NCBI GenBank assembly: GCA_018005585.1
Contig: JAGMZX010000029.1
Span: forward strand, 1-46,572
Direction of reading: 5' to 3'
Source of the DNA: Candidatus Hydrogenedentota bacterium
Lineage (GTDB): Bacteria; Hydrogenedentota; Hydrogenedentia; Hydrogenedentales; JAGMZX01
DNA length: 46,572 bases
In this document: piece by piece, positions 1 to 7,313 of the stretch
Numbering within the stretch: position 1 is the first letter of the stretch
Layout of the letters: the number at the start of each line of letters is the position of its first letter
The notes under the pieces: model-generated
What the model saw: only the letters and a program-made list of their open reading frames with translations
Told to the model about the DNA's origin: nothing
The model's database searches: none
Program-made: the position numbers and the translations under genes

Positions 1-2
1 CC

Positions 3-48
3 CATGATTTGCTCCTTCCTATGCTCTAGCATATTTACTAGAGCATAG
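3..48 (-). promoter_or_regulatory. Start region and palindromic operator of a gene leaving the left edge
   Basis: On the minus strand an ATG lies at 5-3, preceded after 6 bases by a strong Shine-Dalgarno AGGAAGGAG (20-12). A gene therefore begins here and leaves the window after two codons. Immediately upstream is a perfect 11-bp inverted repeat, CTATGCTCTAG (19-29) and CTAGAGCATAG (38-48), separated by 8 AT-rich bases. Its position just before the ribosome site suits a dimeric repressor operator, so the unseen gene is probably regulated here, perhaps by itself. The regulator family cannot be told from this sequence. Confidence 0.6.
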
Positions 49-251
49 TCTATGAGAAAACTCCGGAAAAAGCAAGAGAAAAAAGAAAAGACCGCGCCAA
101 AATCTAGTCAAGGGCCAAACACCAGCGTGACGCCGCTGGTGCGGCGTCACATCATTTTGGGGTTTTGAATTCCTGCGCGTGGGCGCGGGAATGGCCGGTT
201 AGCTTGACCTGCCGGGTTCCCGCTTTCGCGGGAAAGACGATGGGGGCAGTG

Positions 252-344
252 GCACGGGCGTCCCGCCCGTGCGGGTCAATGACAGGGGTTTAGGAGCATG
301 GGCAAGATGCCCATGCCACGGTGGCACGGGCGTTCCGCCCGTGC
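252..344. repeat. Three short GC-rich hairpins with 3-nt loops
   Basis: Three hairpins, each with a 9-bp perfect stem and a 3-nt loop, lie in tandem: GCACGGGCG/CGCCCGTGC at 252-272, GCATGGGCA/TGCCCATGC at 296-316, and GCACGGGCG/CGCCCGTGC again at 324-344. The first and third differ only in the loop. They look like interspersed REP-type elements, not coding sequence. The short reading frames crossing them are not supported. Confidence 0.7.
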
Positions 345-480
345 GGCCTTGGGATGCGCAAGGTCTTGTCCGTCGAACGTTATGCGAAGGCGGATGCGTG
401 CGTTTTTGGAAAGTGGCGGCAATCCGCCGCACGCATGAAATGCGGCAATACGTTAGTGAGCCTGGAAAACACCCCGCGTA

Positions 481-572
481 GGGGCGGATTTCAAACCCGC
501 CCGTACCAGACCCGCCCGTACCAGACCCGCCCGTACCAGACCCGTCACGGGGGCGGGTTTCAAACCCGCCCC
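481..572. repeat. 15-bp tandem repeat (3 units) flanked by GGGCGGG/CCCGCCC hairpins
   Basis: Three identical contiguous copies of CCCGCCCGTACCAGA occupy 496-540. They are bracketed by two related elements of the form GGGCGGR-TTTCAAA-CCCGCCC, at 481-502 and 550-572; the second has an 8-bp perfect stem. The layout suggests that the tandem copies grew from the end of such a hairpin element. No protein-coding role is supported. Confidence 0.75.
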
Positions 573-884
573 TACCATTTTATCAGGGGGAGGGCTTCAG
601 CGGTCCCGGGTTCCGGATTCGGGTCTTGGCTTATGTCCAGACTCGTTTTCGCGCGCAAGCGGTATCGCACGCCGGCGACGGGTTTCAAGGTCCGGACTGC
701 GGATTACGGCCGCCACGTCTTCTTTCGGGGTTGCACCCGGAACAAATCCGGAACAAGAGACTGCCGCCGACACGTCTTTTTCAGTCCCCGCCGTATTCCC
801 GGCTTGAGGGCTCAGTCTTGCGGAATCCCCAATGTTTACGCCGTCTTGTCCCCCGGAATGTCGCGGCTGCGGCGGGCGTATAAT
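573..884. other. Intergenic stretch without a recognisable gene
   Basis: About 310 bases lie between the hairpin/tandem repeat cluster and the tRNA. Open frames here are short, lack convincing ribosome binding sites and resemble nothing recognised. No terminator or promoter is convincing. Confidence 0.5.
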
Positions 885-961
885 TGGTGGGCGATACTGG
901 GCTCGAACCAGTGACCTCCGCCGTGTGAAGACGGCGCTCTAACCAGCTGAGCTAATCGCCC
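885..961 (-). tRNA. tRNA-Val (anticodon CAC), CCA end encoded
   Basis: The minus strand folds as a full cloverleaf of 77 nt. It has a 7-bp acceptor stem GGGCGAT/ATCGCCC, a 4-bp D stem GCTC/GAGC, a 5-bp anticodon stem with one G-U pair, a 5-nt variable loop and a T arm ACTGG-TTCGAGC-CCAGT. The discriminator A is followed by an encoded CCA. The 7-nt anticodon loop TTCACAC gives anticodon CAC, which reads the valine codon GTG. Confidence 0.93.
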
Positions 962-975
962 ACAGGCTCGCCGTT

Positions 976-1005
976 ATGCTAGCATAGGCCCTGCTCGAGG
1001 TTCAA
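976..1005 (-). promoter_or_regulatory. Possible promoter of tRNA-Val
   Basis: On the minus strand TTGAAC (1005-1000) and TAGCAT (981-976) are separated by 18 bases, and transcription would begin a few bases before the mature tRNA 5' end at 961. The -10 lies inside the 10-bp palindrome ATGCTAGCAT (976-985). The 15-bp repeat array at 1007 begins directly upstream of the -35. Confidence 0.4.
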
Positions 1006-1006
1006 T

Positions 1007-1200
1007 CCGTCTGGAATCGTGTGGAATCGTCCTGTCTGGAATCGTCCTGTCTGGAGTCGTCCTGTCTGGAGTCGGCCTGTCTGGAGTCGGCCTGTCTGGA
1101 GTCGGCCTGTCTGGAATCGTCCTGTCTGGAATCGTCCTGTCTGGAATCGTCCGTCCGGAGTCGGCCTGTCTGGAATCGTCCGTCCGGAGTCGGCCTGTCT
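1007..1200. repeat. Degenerate 15-bp tandem repeat array, about 12 units
   Basis: The array is built from CCTGTCTGGAATCGT-like units of 15 bases with variants (AATCGT, AGTCGT, AGTCGG), plus shorter CCGTCCGGAGTCGG and GTGGAATCGT pieces at the ends. The unit length is a multiple of three, so several frames stay open on both strands and spell five-residue repeats. These frames have no shared plausible start, cross into the next gene in the wrong frame and are taken as by-products of the repeat. Units abut with no spacers. Confidence 0.85.
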
Positions 1201-1301
1201 TTCACGGGTTTGTGTTGCCTGGCGGACATGTGGCAGGATTTTTGTTCGCATATCGTCCTGGGTGCCGCCGGGAAATATCGCAATCAGGAAGGGGAATTGA
1301 C

Positions 1302-1913
1302 ATGCCGGAGCGGGATTCGAAAGCGCAGGGCCATTTTACGTGGCGGTTTATGAAGGAAGTGTTTCGCACGACAAAGACCACGGGCGCGGTGGGGCCGAGC
1401 AGCATGGCGCTGGCGGAGGAGGTCACGGAACGCGCGCAATTGCAGCGCGCTGACGTTATCGTCGAGTTCGGGTCGGGTACGGGCGTCTTTACGGAGGTGA
1501 TCGAGCGTAAGAAGAAGCCGGGCGCCTATTTCCTGGCGCTGGACGTGAATCCCGAGTTCGTAACGGCAACGCGGGAGCGGTGTCCGCAGGTGCATGTGGT
1601 GGAGGGGAGCGCGGAAGACACGGCGAAGTTCCTGCGGGAAGCCGGTTACGATCATTGTGATGTGATTGTCTCCGGGTTGCCTTGGACGCTGTTTCCGGAA
1701 GAATTGCAGGACCGGATTCTGGGCGCCGCGCATGATGTGCTGGGGCCGGGCGGGCGTTTCGTGACGTTCGCATACACGTTGAGCCCGCTGTTTCATTCGG
1801 GCAAGCGTTTTTTCAAGGGCAAGCTGCCCGCAAAGTTCCCGCGCGTGACCCGTTCGGGCGCGATCTGGAAGAATTTCCCGCCGGCGCACGTGTATATTGC
1901 CGACAAGGACTGA
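1302..1913 (+). CDS. Class I SAM-dependent methyltransferase, phospholipid N-methyltransferase/KsgA-like
   Basis: A 203-residue soluble protein. Residues about 47-55 carry the SAM-binding motif I (VEFGSGTGVFTE). A conserved acidic residue follows in ALDVNPEF, and the later VIVSGLPWTLFP corresponds to the motif IV loop found in PmtA-like phospholipid methyltransferases and the related rRNA adenine dimethylases. The N-terminal stretch with TGAVGPSS also fits these families. The length and the SGLPW motif favour the PmtA-like group over KsgA, but the substrate (phosphatidylethanolamine or another) is inference. The window encodes a phosphatidylethanolamine route at 33-35 kb. The ATG at 1302 was chosen over the longer frame because AGGAAGGGGA lies just before it and the upstream part runs into the tandem repeat array. 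Confidence 0.68.
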   Translation: MPERDSKAQGHFTWRFMKEVFRTTKTTGAVGPSSMALAEEVTERAQLQRADVIVEFGSGTGVFTEVIERKKKPGAYFLALDVNPEFVTATRERCPQVHVVEGSAEDTAKFLREAGYDHCDVIVSGLPWTLFPEELQDRILGAAHDVLGPGGRFVTFAYTLSPLFHSGKRFFKGKLPAKFPRVTRSGAIWKNFPPAHVYIADKD

Positions 1914-1973
1914 TTCTAGAGCAGCGTTCAGCGCTCGTGGCGCTCCTTTGGCGCGGGCACGTGGGAATTCGTA

Positions 1974-2648
1974 ATGTCCAAGAAATCCGCATTGATGGTC
2001 TGGGGCGGCTGGTTGGGGCACCAGCCGAGAGAGTGCGTCGCACTTTTCGCGGCGGAACTCGAGCGCGAGGGTTTCGAGGTTACGGTTTCGGATTCGCTGG
2101 CATCGTTTGAAGATAACGCCGAACTTGCAAGCTACAGCCTTATCGTGCCGTGCTGGACCATGGGCGAGTTGTCGGGTGCTCAGGAGAAGGGCTTGCTTGA
2201 TGCGGTCCGGGCGGGAACGGGGCTCGCGGGCTGGCACGGAGGGATGTGCGACGCGTTCCGCAACAGTCCTGCGTATCAGTTCATGACGGGCGGGCAATGG
2301 GTGGAGCATCCGGGCGGTATCGTCGAGTACACGGTGAATATCGTACGGAGAGACGACCCGGTAGTGGCCGGGCTGGACGACTTTCGGATGCGTTCGGAAC
2401 TGTATTACATGCACGTTGACCCTTCGAACGAGGTGTTGGCTTCGGTCACGGTGGATGGGGCGGTGTACCCGTGGATCGCCGGTTGCGTCATGCCCGCGGT
2501 CTGGAAGCGGGCCTACGGAAGGGGCCGGGTCTTTTATTCGGCGTTGGGTCACCAGGTTTCGGATTTCGACGTGCCGGAGTGCTTCGCGGTCATGAAGCGC
2601 GGCATGTTGTGGGCGAACCGCTCAGCGGAGACGGAGCAGACATCATGA
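1974..2648 (+). CDS. ThuA-like domain protein (glutamine-amidotransferase-like fold)
   Basis: A 224-residue protein of the ThuA family, a flavodoxin/amidotransferase-like fold linked to sugar metabolism, as in trehalose utilisation in rhizobia. Visible family features are the early LMVWGGWLGHQP segment, the GLAGWHGGMCDAFR region with the HGG turn, the GGQWVEHPGG stretch, and the late YGRGRVFYSALGHQ motif near the C-terminus. No signal peptide or membrane segment is seen, so it is probably cytosolic. Its stop overlaps the start of the downstream Gfo/Idh/MocA gene by four bases (ATGA), so the two are probably translated together. ThuA and Gfo/Idh genes commonly sit side by side. The exact reaction is unknown. 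Confidence 0.85.
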   Translation: MSKKSALMVWGGWLGHQPRECVALFAAELEREGFEVTVSDSLASFEDNAELASYSLIVPCWTMGELSGAQEKGLLDAVRAGTGLAGWHGGMCDAFRNSPAYQFMTGGQWVEHPGGIVEYTVNIVRRDDPVVAGLDDFRMRSELYYMHVDPSNEVLASVTVDGAVYPWIAGCVMPAVWKRAYGRGRVFYSALGHQVSDFDVPECFAVMKRGMLWANRSAETEQTS

Positions 2649-3745
2649 AACGTGTAAGGGCCGGCATTATCGGTTGCGGCAATATCTCGGACATTTACTT
2701 CAAGGCCGGAAAACGGTTCGACAATCTCGAGATCGCGGCGTGCGCGGACCTGGTCAAGGAGCGCGCCGAGGCCAAAGCGAAGCAGCATGGCGTTCCGAAG
2801 GCGGTCCCGGTCAAGCAGCTTCTGGCGGACCCTTCGATTGAGGTCGTAGTCAATCTGACCGTACCCAAGGCGCATGCCGAGGTGGCGATGGCCGCACTGG
2901 AGGCGGGGAAACACGTATACACGGAGAAGCCGCTGGGATTGACGCGCGAAGAAGGCGGGGCGATACTGGCGCTCGCGGAGAAGAAAGGACTGCTCGTTGG
3001 TTGCGCGCCGGACACGTTTCTCGGCGCGGGCGGGCAGACGGCGCGGAAGGCGCTGGACGACGGCTGGATCGGCGCGCCGGTCGCGGCGACGGCGTTCATG
3101 CAATGTCACGGGCACGAGTCGTGGCATCCCGATCCGGAGTTCTACTACGAGTTGGGCGGCGGCCCGATGTTCGACATGGGTCCGTATTATTTAACGATGT
3201 TGGTACACCTATTCGGCCCCGTGAAACGCGTGGCGGGCTCGGCGCGCGTCACGTTTCCCGAGCGGGTCATTACCAGCGAGAAGAAATACGGCAAGCGCGT
3301 TTCCGTCGAGACGCCGACGCATGTCGCGGGAACGATCGAGTTCGCGTGCGGGGCCATTGCCGCCATGGTAACCAGTTTCGATGTCTGGCGCGCGACTCCG
3401 CCGCCGCTGGAGGTCCACGGCACCGAAGGTTCGATGCAGGTCCCGGACCCAAACTGTTTCGGCGGCGCGGTTCAGGTGTTCCGGCCCGGCGCGGATGACT
3501 GGAAGGAACTGCCGCATTCGCACATCTATGCCGACAACTCTCGGGGCCTGGGTGTGGCGGACATGGCCGCGGCCATTCGCACGGGCCGTCCGCACCGCGC
3601 GAGCGGCGCGTTGGCCTTCCACGTATTGGATGTCATGCAGGCGTTTCTTGATTCCTCTCAGAAGGGGCGCCACGTTGCGGTTCGCAGCACCTGTGCGCGC
3701 CCGGCGGCGTTGCCGCTGGGGTTGCGCCCTGGCGCGGTGGACTGA
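2645..3745 (+). CDS. Gfo/Idh/MocA family oxidoreductase
   Basis: A 366-residue NAD(P)-dependent dehydrogenase-like protein. The N-terminal Rossmann domain begins with RAGIIGCGNISDIYF (GxGxxS/G), followed by the acidic residue of the second strand (ACAD). The family signature EKPLG lies near residue 100 and holds the conserved Lys. The C-terminal alpha/beta domain contains GGGPMFDMGPYYLTMLVHLFG, the usual GGxxxDxGxHxxD region, with Tyr-Tyr at the position of the common His. No Tat or Sec signal is seen. The start is the ATG overlapping the ThuA stop; the longer open frame upstream is only the shadow of ThuA. Substrate unknown, probably a sugar, inositol or keto derivative. The C-terminal 20 residues are unusually rich in Arg, Ala and Pro. 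Confidence 0.88.
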   Translation: MKRVRAGIIGCGNISDIYFKAGKRFDNLEIAACADLVKERAEAKAKQHGVPKAVPVKQLLADPSIEVVVNLTVPKAHAEVAMAALEAGKHVYTEKPLGLTREEGGAILALAEKKGLLVGCAPDTFLGAGGQTARKALDDGWIGAPVAATAFMQCHGHESWHPDPEFYYELGGGPMFDMGPYYLTMLVHLFGPVKRVAGSARVTFPERVITSEKKYGKRVSVETPTHVAGTIEFACGAIAAMVTSFDVWRATPPPLEVHGTEGSMQVPDPNCFGGAVQVFRPGADDWKELPHSHIYADNSRGLGVADMAAAIRTGRPHRASGALAFHVLDVMQAFLDSSQKGRHVAVRSTCARPAALPLGLRPGAVD

Positions 3746-3805
3746 CCTCGCCGAAGCGGCCGTCCGGCTGCTATACTTCCTCGAGAAACCGGCGGGGAAC
3801 AGGCC

Positions 3806-4507
3806 ATGCAGGCAGAAGACAGAATCATCCATTTTTCGGCCGAATTGATTCATGCGCCGAAGCCTCAAAAGAAGGACGTGCTGCAGGGGTTGTATTACGA
3901 ACTCACTCGGACGAAGGCCGCCTATGACAGCACGGATTTCACGGTGCCGGGCCAGGCGCGGTTTTATTCCAGGCGTGATTCTAGGTCGCAGTCGATATGT
4001 TTGTTCCTGCCGGACCGCGTGCTTCTTGTGGAGGAATGGGCGGATATTCCGCTGAGCGGTTTTCTGGACAGAGTGCATGAAGTGGCCGAACGCACGCTTG
4101 CCGTGCGCGGGATCGAAAGGTATCTGGCCCATGCGTGCACTATCCGGTCTACCTTCGCGCTGACTCACTTTGACGACGCGCGCGTGTTTCTTCTCGATCA
4201 TGTCTGTGGCCAGGAGGGGTTGATCGGCCCGCATTTTCAACGCCCGATTGCCGTGGGCGGGCTGCGGTTCGTGCTGCCGGAAACCCACGAGCACGACGGC
4301 ATGTTGACCATACTCATCGAGTCGTGGCGACACAGCCGCAACGAAGTCTTTGTGGAGGTAAAGGGCGTATTCGGCCGCAAGGCGGTGGGGGTGGGCGAAA
4401 CGCAGACCATATTGAATAGTATCCGCTCGGTTCGGACATTCATCGCGACGAATGTGTACCCCTACTTGAACCAGCACGACGTGCCGAAAGAAGCGGAGAA
4501 TGAGTGA
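3806..4507 (+). CDS. Conserved-looking protein of unknown function
   Basis: A 233-residue soluble protein that I do not recognise. It has no signal peptide, no membrane segment and no obvious catalytic motif. Alternating hydrophobic stretches (SICLFLPDRVLLVEEW, ARVFLLDHV, MLTILIESW, NEVFVEVKGVF) suggest a beta-rich fold, and the hydrophilic C-terminal tail is rich in Glu and Lys. The ATG at 3806 follows GGGGAACAGGCC, a weak ribosome site. Its last 8 bases overlap the start of the arabinofuranosidase gene, so the two are probably one transcription unit. A link to carbohydrate use is suggested only by that overlap. Confidence 0.72.
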   Translation: MQAEDRIIHFSAELIHAPKPQKKDVLQGLYYELTRTKAAYDSTDFTVPGQARFYSRRDSRSQSICLFLPDRVLLVEEWADIPLSGFLDRVHEVAERTLAVRGIERYLAHACTIRSTFALTHFDDARVFLLDHVCGQEGLIGPHFQRPIAVGGLRFVLPETHEHDGMLTILIESWRHSRNEVFVEVKGVFGRKAVGVGETQTILNSIRSVRTFIATNVYPYLNQHDVPKEAENE

Positions 4508-5990
4508 GGCGGCCATTCACCTCTGGCCGGGCCGTCCGCAGGCGCGGATATCCCCGAATCTATATGGTCATTTCGCGGAACATCTGGGCCGGTGTGTTTA
4601 CGAGGGGATTTGGGTCGGTCCTTCTTCACGCGTGCCGCACGTGGACGGCGCGCGCCTGGACGTCATCGCGGCGCTCAAACAGTTGCGCGCGCCGGTGCTG
4701 CGCTGGCCGGGCGGCTGTTTCGCCAACAACTACCACTGGCGGCAGGGCGTCGGGCCTGCCGAAAAGCGGCCAGAGACCGTGAATCTCTGGTGGCGGCAGA
4801 CGGAGCCGAATGCGTTCGGCACGGATGAATTCATGCGGTTCTGCCGGGCCGCGGGTGCGGAGCCGTACCTCTGCTGCAACGTCGGGACGGGCTCGCCGCG
4901 CGAGGCGCTCGAGTGGCTGGAGTACTGCAATTTTGGAGGCGACTCATCGCTTGCGCGCTTGCGCGGGGGGCGGGGTGCCGCTCCGTACTCCGTCCGTTAT
5001 TGGGGCATCGGTAATGAGGCGTGGGGTTGCGGCGGCCGGTTTTCCAGCGCCGATTATGCAAAGGAATACGTGCGTTTTGCCGGTCACATGCGCGCATCCG
5101 ACCCCGCTATCGAACTCGTCGCCTGCGGCGCGTCATTCGGCAACCGCGAGAATGAGGCGCTGAACGCGTGGAATCACGACTTCTGCCAGGATATGCGCCA
5201 TGCCGACCTGATCGACCATTTGTCCATCCACCGGTATTTCTCGCGAGGCGGCGGAGTGTTGTTTTCCGACGCGGAATATCGGGGTGTGTTTGCCGACTTG
5301 CTCACGCTCGAACGCGACTTGACGCTCACGGAGGCGGTGCTTCGCTATTTCTACCCCGGCAAGCACGTAGGGATCGCGGTTGACGAGTGGGGGATGCGGC
5401 ACCCGGAAGCGACGGTCGAGAACGGCCTGGAGCAGGCCTGCACACTGCGTGATGCGGTCGTGGCGGGGGCCGTATTGAACCTGCTCAACCGCTGGGCGCA
5501 TCGGGTGACCATGGCGAATATCGCGCAGATGGTCAACGTGCTGCATTGCCTCGCCGTGACCCGGGACGCGAGCCTGTACCTGACGCCTACCTACCACGTT
5601 TTTGACATGACGCGGCGACATATGGGCGCGAGTCTCGTCACGCATGACGTCGATGCGCCGTCCTATGATGCGCATCCCGTGGGATTCGGCAATGCGCGCA
5701 GCGTATCCGCCTTGAGCGTAAGCGCCTCCGTTTCGGGAAAGCGAGTACACCTGAGCGTCGCCAATCAGACGCCGGACCGGGATGTCGAGACGGCTATCGC
5801 GGTCCACGAGGCCAGACTGGCCGGTGTTGCGGTTCGGATGCTGCACGCCGGGGACCCGCGCGCGGTCAATACGTTCGATAATCCGAAACAAGTCGTTCCC
5901 CGCAGGGTCAAAGTCGAGCCCGTCAAGCAGGAACTGGTCTTCGCGTTCCCGCGCCATTCCTTCACGGTCTTTTCCTTGACGTTGGAGTAG
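4500..5990 (+). CDS. Alpha-L-arabinofuranosidase, GH51 family
   Basis: A 496-residue retaining glycosidase that removes terminal alpha-L-arabinofuranosyl groups from arabinan or arabinoxylan fragments. The family's early ISPNLYGHFAEHLGRCVYEG segment and the LRWPGGCFANNYHW motif (residues 68-80) are clear. The general acid/base is Glu173 in GIGNEAWGCGG, and the nucleophile is probably Glu296 in VDEWG. The C-terminal beta-sandwich typical of GH51 follows (about 390-496). No signal peptide is present, so it probably acts in the cytosol on imported oligosaccharides, as most GH51 enzymes do. Length is normal for the family. It overlaps the preceding unknown gene by 8 bases and lies 14 bases before the glycosyltransferase gene. 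Confidence 0.93.
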   Translation: MSEAAIHLWPGRPQARISPNLYGHFAEHLGRCVYEGIWVGPSSRVPHVDGARLDVIAALKQLRAPVLRWPGGCFANNYHWRQGVGPAEKRPETVNLWWRQTEPNAFGTDEFMRFCRAAGAEPYLCCNVGTGSPREALEWLEYCNFGGDSSLARLRGGRGAAPYSVRYWGIGNEAWGCGGRFSSADYAKEYVRFAGHMRASDPAIELVACGASFGNRENEALNAWNHDFCQDMRHADLIDHLSIHRYFSRGGGVLFSDAEYRGVFADLLTLERDLTLTEAVLRYFYPGKHVGIAVDEWGMRHPEATVENGLEQACTLRDAVVAGAVLNLLNRWAHRVTMANIAQMVNVLHCLAVTRDASLYLTPTYHVFDMTRRHMGASLVTHDVDAPSYDAHPVGFGNARSVSALSVSASVSGKRVHLSVANQTPDRDVETAIAVHEARLAGVAVRMLHAGDPRAVNTFDNPKQVVPRRVKVEPVKQELVFAFPRHSFTVFSLTLE

Positions 5991-6004
5991 CTCAAAGAGG
6001 GCCT

Positions 6005-7009
6005 ATGAGCGCCAGCCCCGCCATTTCCGTGCTGTTGCCTTTCCATAACGCTGAATCTACGCTCGACGCGGCGTTGCGTTCGATCATCGCGCAGACCTGG
6101 CGCGAACTTGAGGTGATCGCATTCGACGACGGTTCGGAAGACGGATCCGCGGCGGTGGCCGCGCGCACGGCCTCGGCAGACGCGCGCATCCGCCTGTTTC
6201 GCTCGCCTCATATCGGGATTGTCGCGGCGCTCCAGGCGAGCAGCGTCGTGGCGCGCGGCGCATTTCTCGCGCGTATGGACGCCGACGATGTGTCTCATCC
6301 ACGGCGCTTCGAACTGCAAATGGCGCTGATGCGGGCCCAGCCGTCGCTGGCGGTGTGCGGTACGCGCGTGCGCATCGTGGGCGCCACGGTTGGCCCGGGC
6401 CGCCGCCGGTACGAGCGATGGATAAACCGGCTGACTTCGCCGGAAGAACTGGCGCGCGAGCTTTTTGTCGAATGCCCGATTGCGCATCCAACCTTTCTGA
6501 TGCGTTGCGCGGCTTTCGAAGCCGTTGGCGGGTATGAGGATCACGGCTGGCCCGAGGATTACGACCTGCTCATGCGCTTTTTCTTGGCGGGCTTAGGAAT
6601 GGGCAAGACGCCGGAGGTGTTGTTCGAATGGCGCGAACGGCCGGGACGCCTGTCCATGACGGACAAGCGCTATTCGGCCGCCTCGTTTCGTGCGCTGAAA
6701 CGGCGTTATCTTTTTCAGACGTGTCTGAGCGAGGGCCGTGCTTTCTGGCAGTGGGGCGCGGGCGAAGTCGGCAAACGCTGGCTGCGCGAATGGCAGGACA
6801 GGCGCCCGGAAGCGGTCATAGATGTTCACCCGCGGAAAATCGGGCGCAATATTCATGGTTTCCGGGTCATGGCCCCGGAGCAGTTACCCTGCGCCGGTGA
6901 GGCTTTCGTAGTGGCGGCGGTGGGTGCGCGGGGTGCACGCGATGAAATTCGCCTGCAATTGGCGGGGCGCGGCTACGTGGAGTTACGGGATTTCATCTTT
7001 GTGGCCTGA
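6005..7009 (+). CDS. Family 2 glycosyltransferase with a C-terminal Rossmann-like domain
   Basis: A 334-residue protein. Residues 1-230 are a GT-A type family 2 glycosyltransferase: AISVLLPFHNAESTLDAALRSI at the start, the DDGSEDGS loop near 41-48, and the metal-binding MDADD (Asp92-x-Asp94). VGGYEDHGWPEDYDLLMRF (about 180-198) is the acceptor-side region, with the ED pair that supplies the catalytic base. After residue 240 comes a second module: WQWGAGEVGKRW looks like a glycine-rich nucleotide-binding loop, and IDVHPRKIGRNIHGFRV and FVVAAVGARGARDEI follow, as in small Rossmann/PglD-N-like domains. The ribosome site GAGG precedes the ATG by 4 bases. Substrate and acceptor unknown. Confidence 0.85.
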   Translation: MSASPAISVLLPFHNAESTLDAALRSIIAQTWRELEVIAFDDGSEDGSAAVAARTASADARIRLFRSPHIGIVAALQASSVVARGAFLARMDADDVSHPRRFELQMALMRAQPSLAVCGTRVRIVGATVGPGRRRYERWINRLTSPEELARELFVECPIAHPTFLMRCAAFEAVGGYEDHGWPEDYDLLMRFFLAGLGMGKTPEVLFEWRERPGRLSMTDKRYSAASFRALKRRYLFQTCLSEGRAFWQWGAGEVGKRWLREWQDRRPEAVIDVHPRKIGRNIHGFRVMAPEQLPCAGEAFVVAAVGARGARDEIRLQLAGRGYVELRDFIFVA

Positions 7010-7144
7010 CGCGTGGCGACGCCGAGTAATGCGCAAGTACGCGCGGGGGATAGGAGATGCGAAGGAAGAGGGCCTGCGTCACGATCGTGGGGATTATGCG
7101 GCCCTTTTTCCCCAGTAGTCCTCCTGGCGAAGGAAGACAGGATA

Positions 7145-7174
7145 TTGCGGCATGATGCCGCCGTTGTTTATACT
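7145..7174 (+). promoter_or_regulatory. Probable promoter of citrate synthase with an inverted repeat in the spacer
   Basis: TTGCGG (7145-7150) and TATACT (7169-7174) are 18 bases apart, placing the transcript start near 7181, about 130 bases before the gltA start. The -35 and spacer hold the perfect inverted repeat GCGGCAT-G-ATGCCGC (7147-7161), where a dimeric regulator could bind. The 304-base gap 7010-7313 contains no gene. Confidence 0.5.
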
Positions 7175-7313
7175 GACCGCCTGTGCAAATCTCCGGGATT
7201 CGGGTAGTAAGGGGCGCGGGTGAACACGGTTTGGGACGGGCTTCCGAGTAGCGTGTAGTTCGTTGGCGCTCAGGAACAACAAAGGCCGCATGGCGCGGAC
7301 TGCGGAGAGAATT

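Noticed and set aside
1007-1200. CRISPR-like array
   Set aside because: Units of 15 bases abut directly with no unique spacers, and no cas genes are present; it is a simple tandem array.
1019-1353. Repeat-bearing proteins with five-residue motifs on both strands
   Set aside because: All frames stay open because the unit is 15 bases; there is no convincing start, and the real gene begins at 1302 in a different context.
1284-2552. Minus-strand frame of 422 codons
   Set aside because: Lies opposite the methyltransferase and ThuA genes, rich in Arg, His and Pro, with no family motif; a shadow of GC-rich coding sequence.
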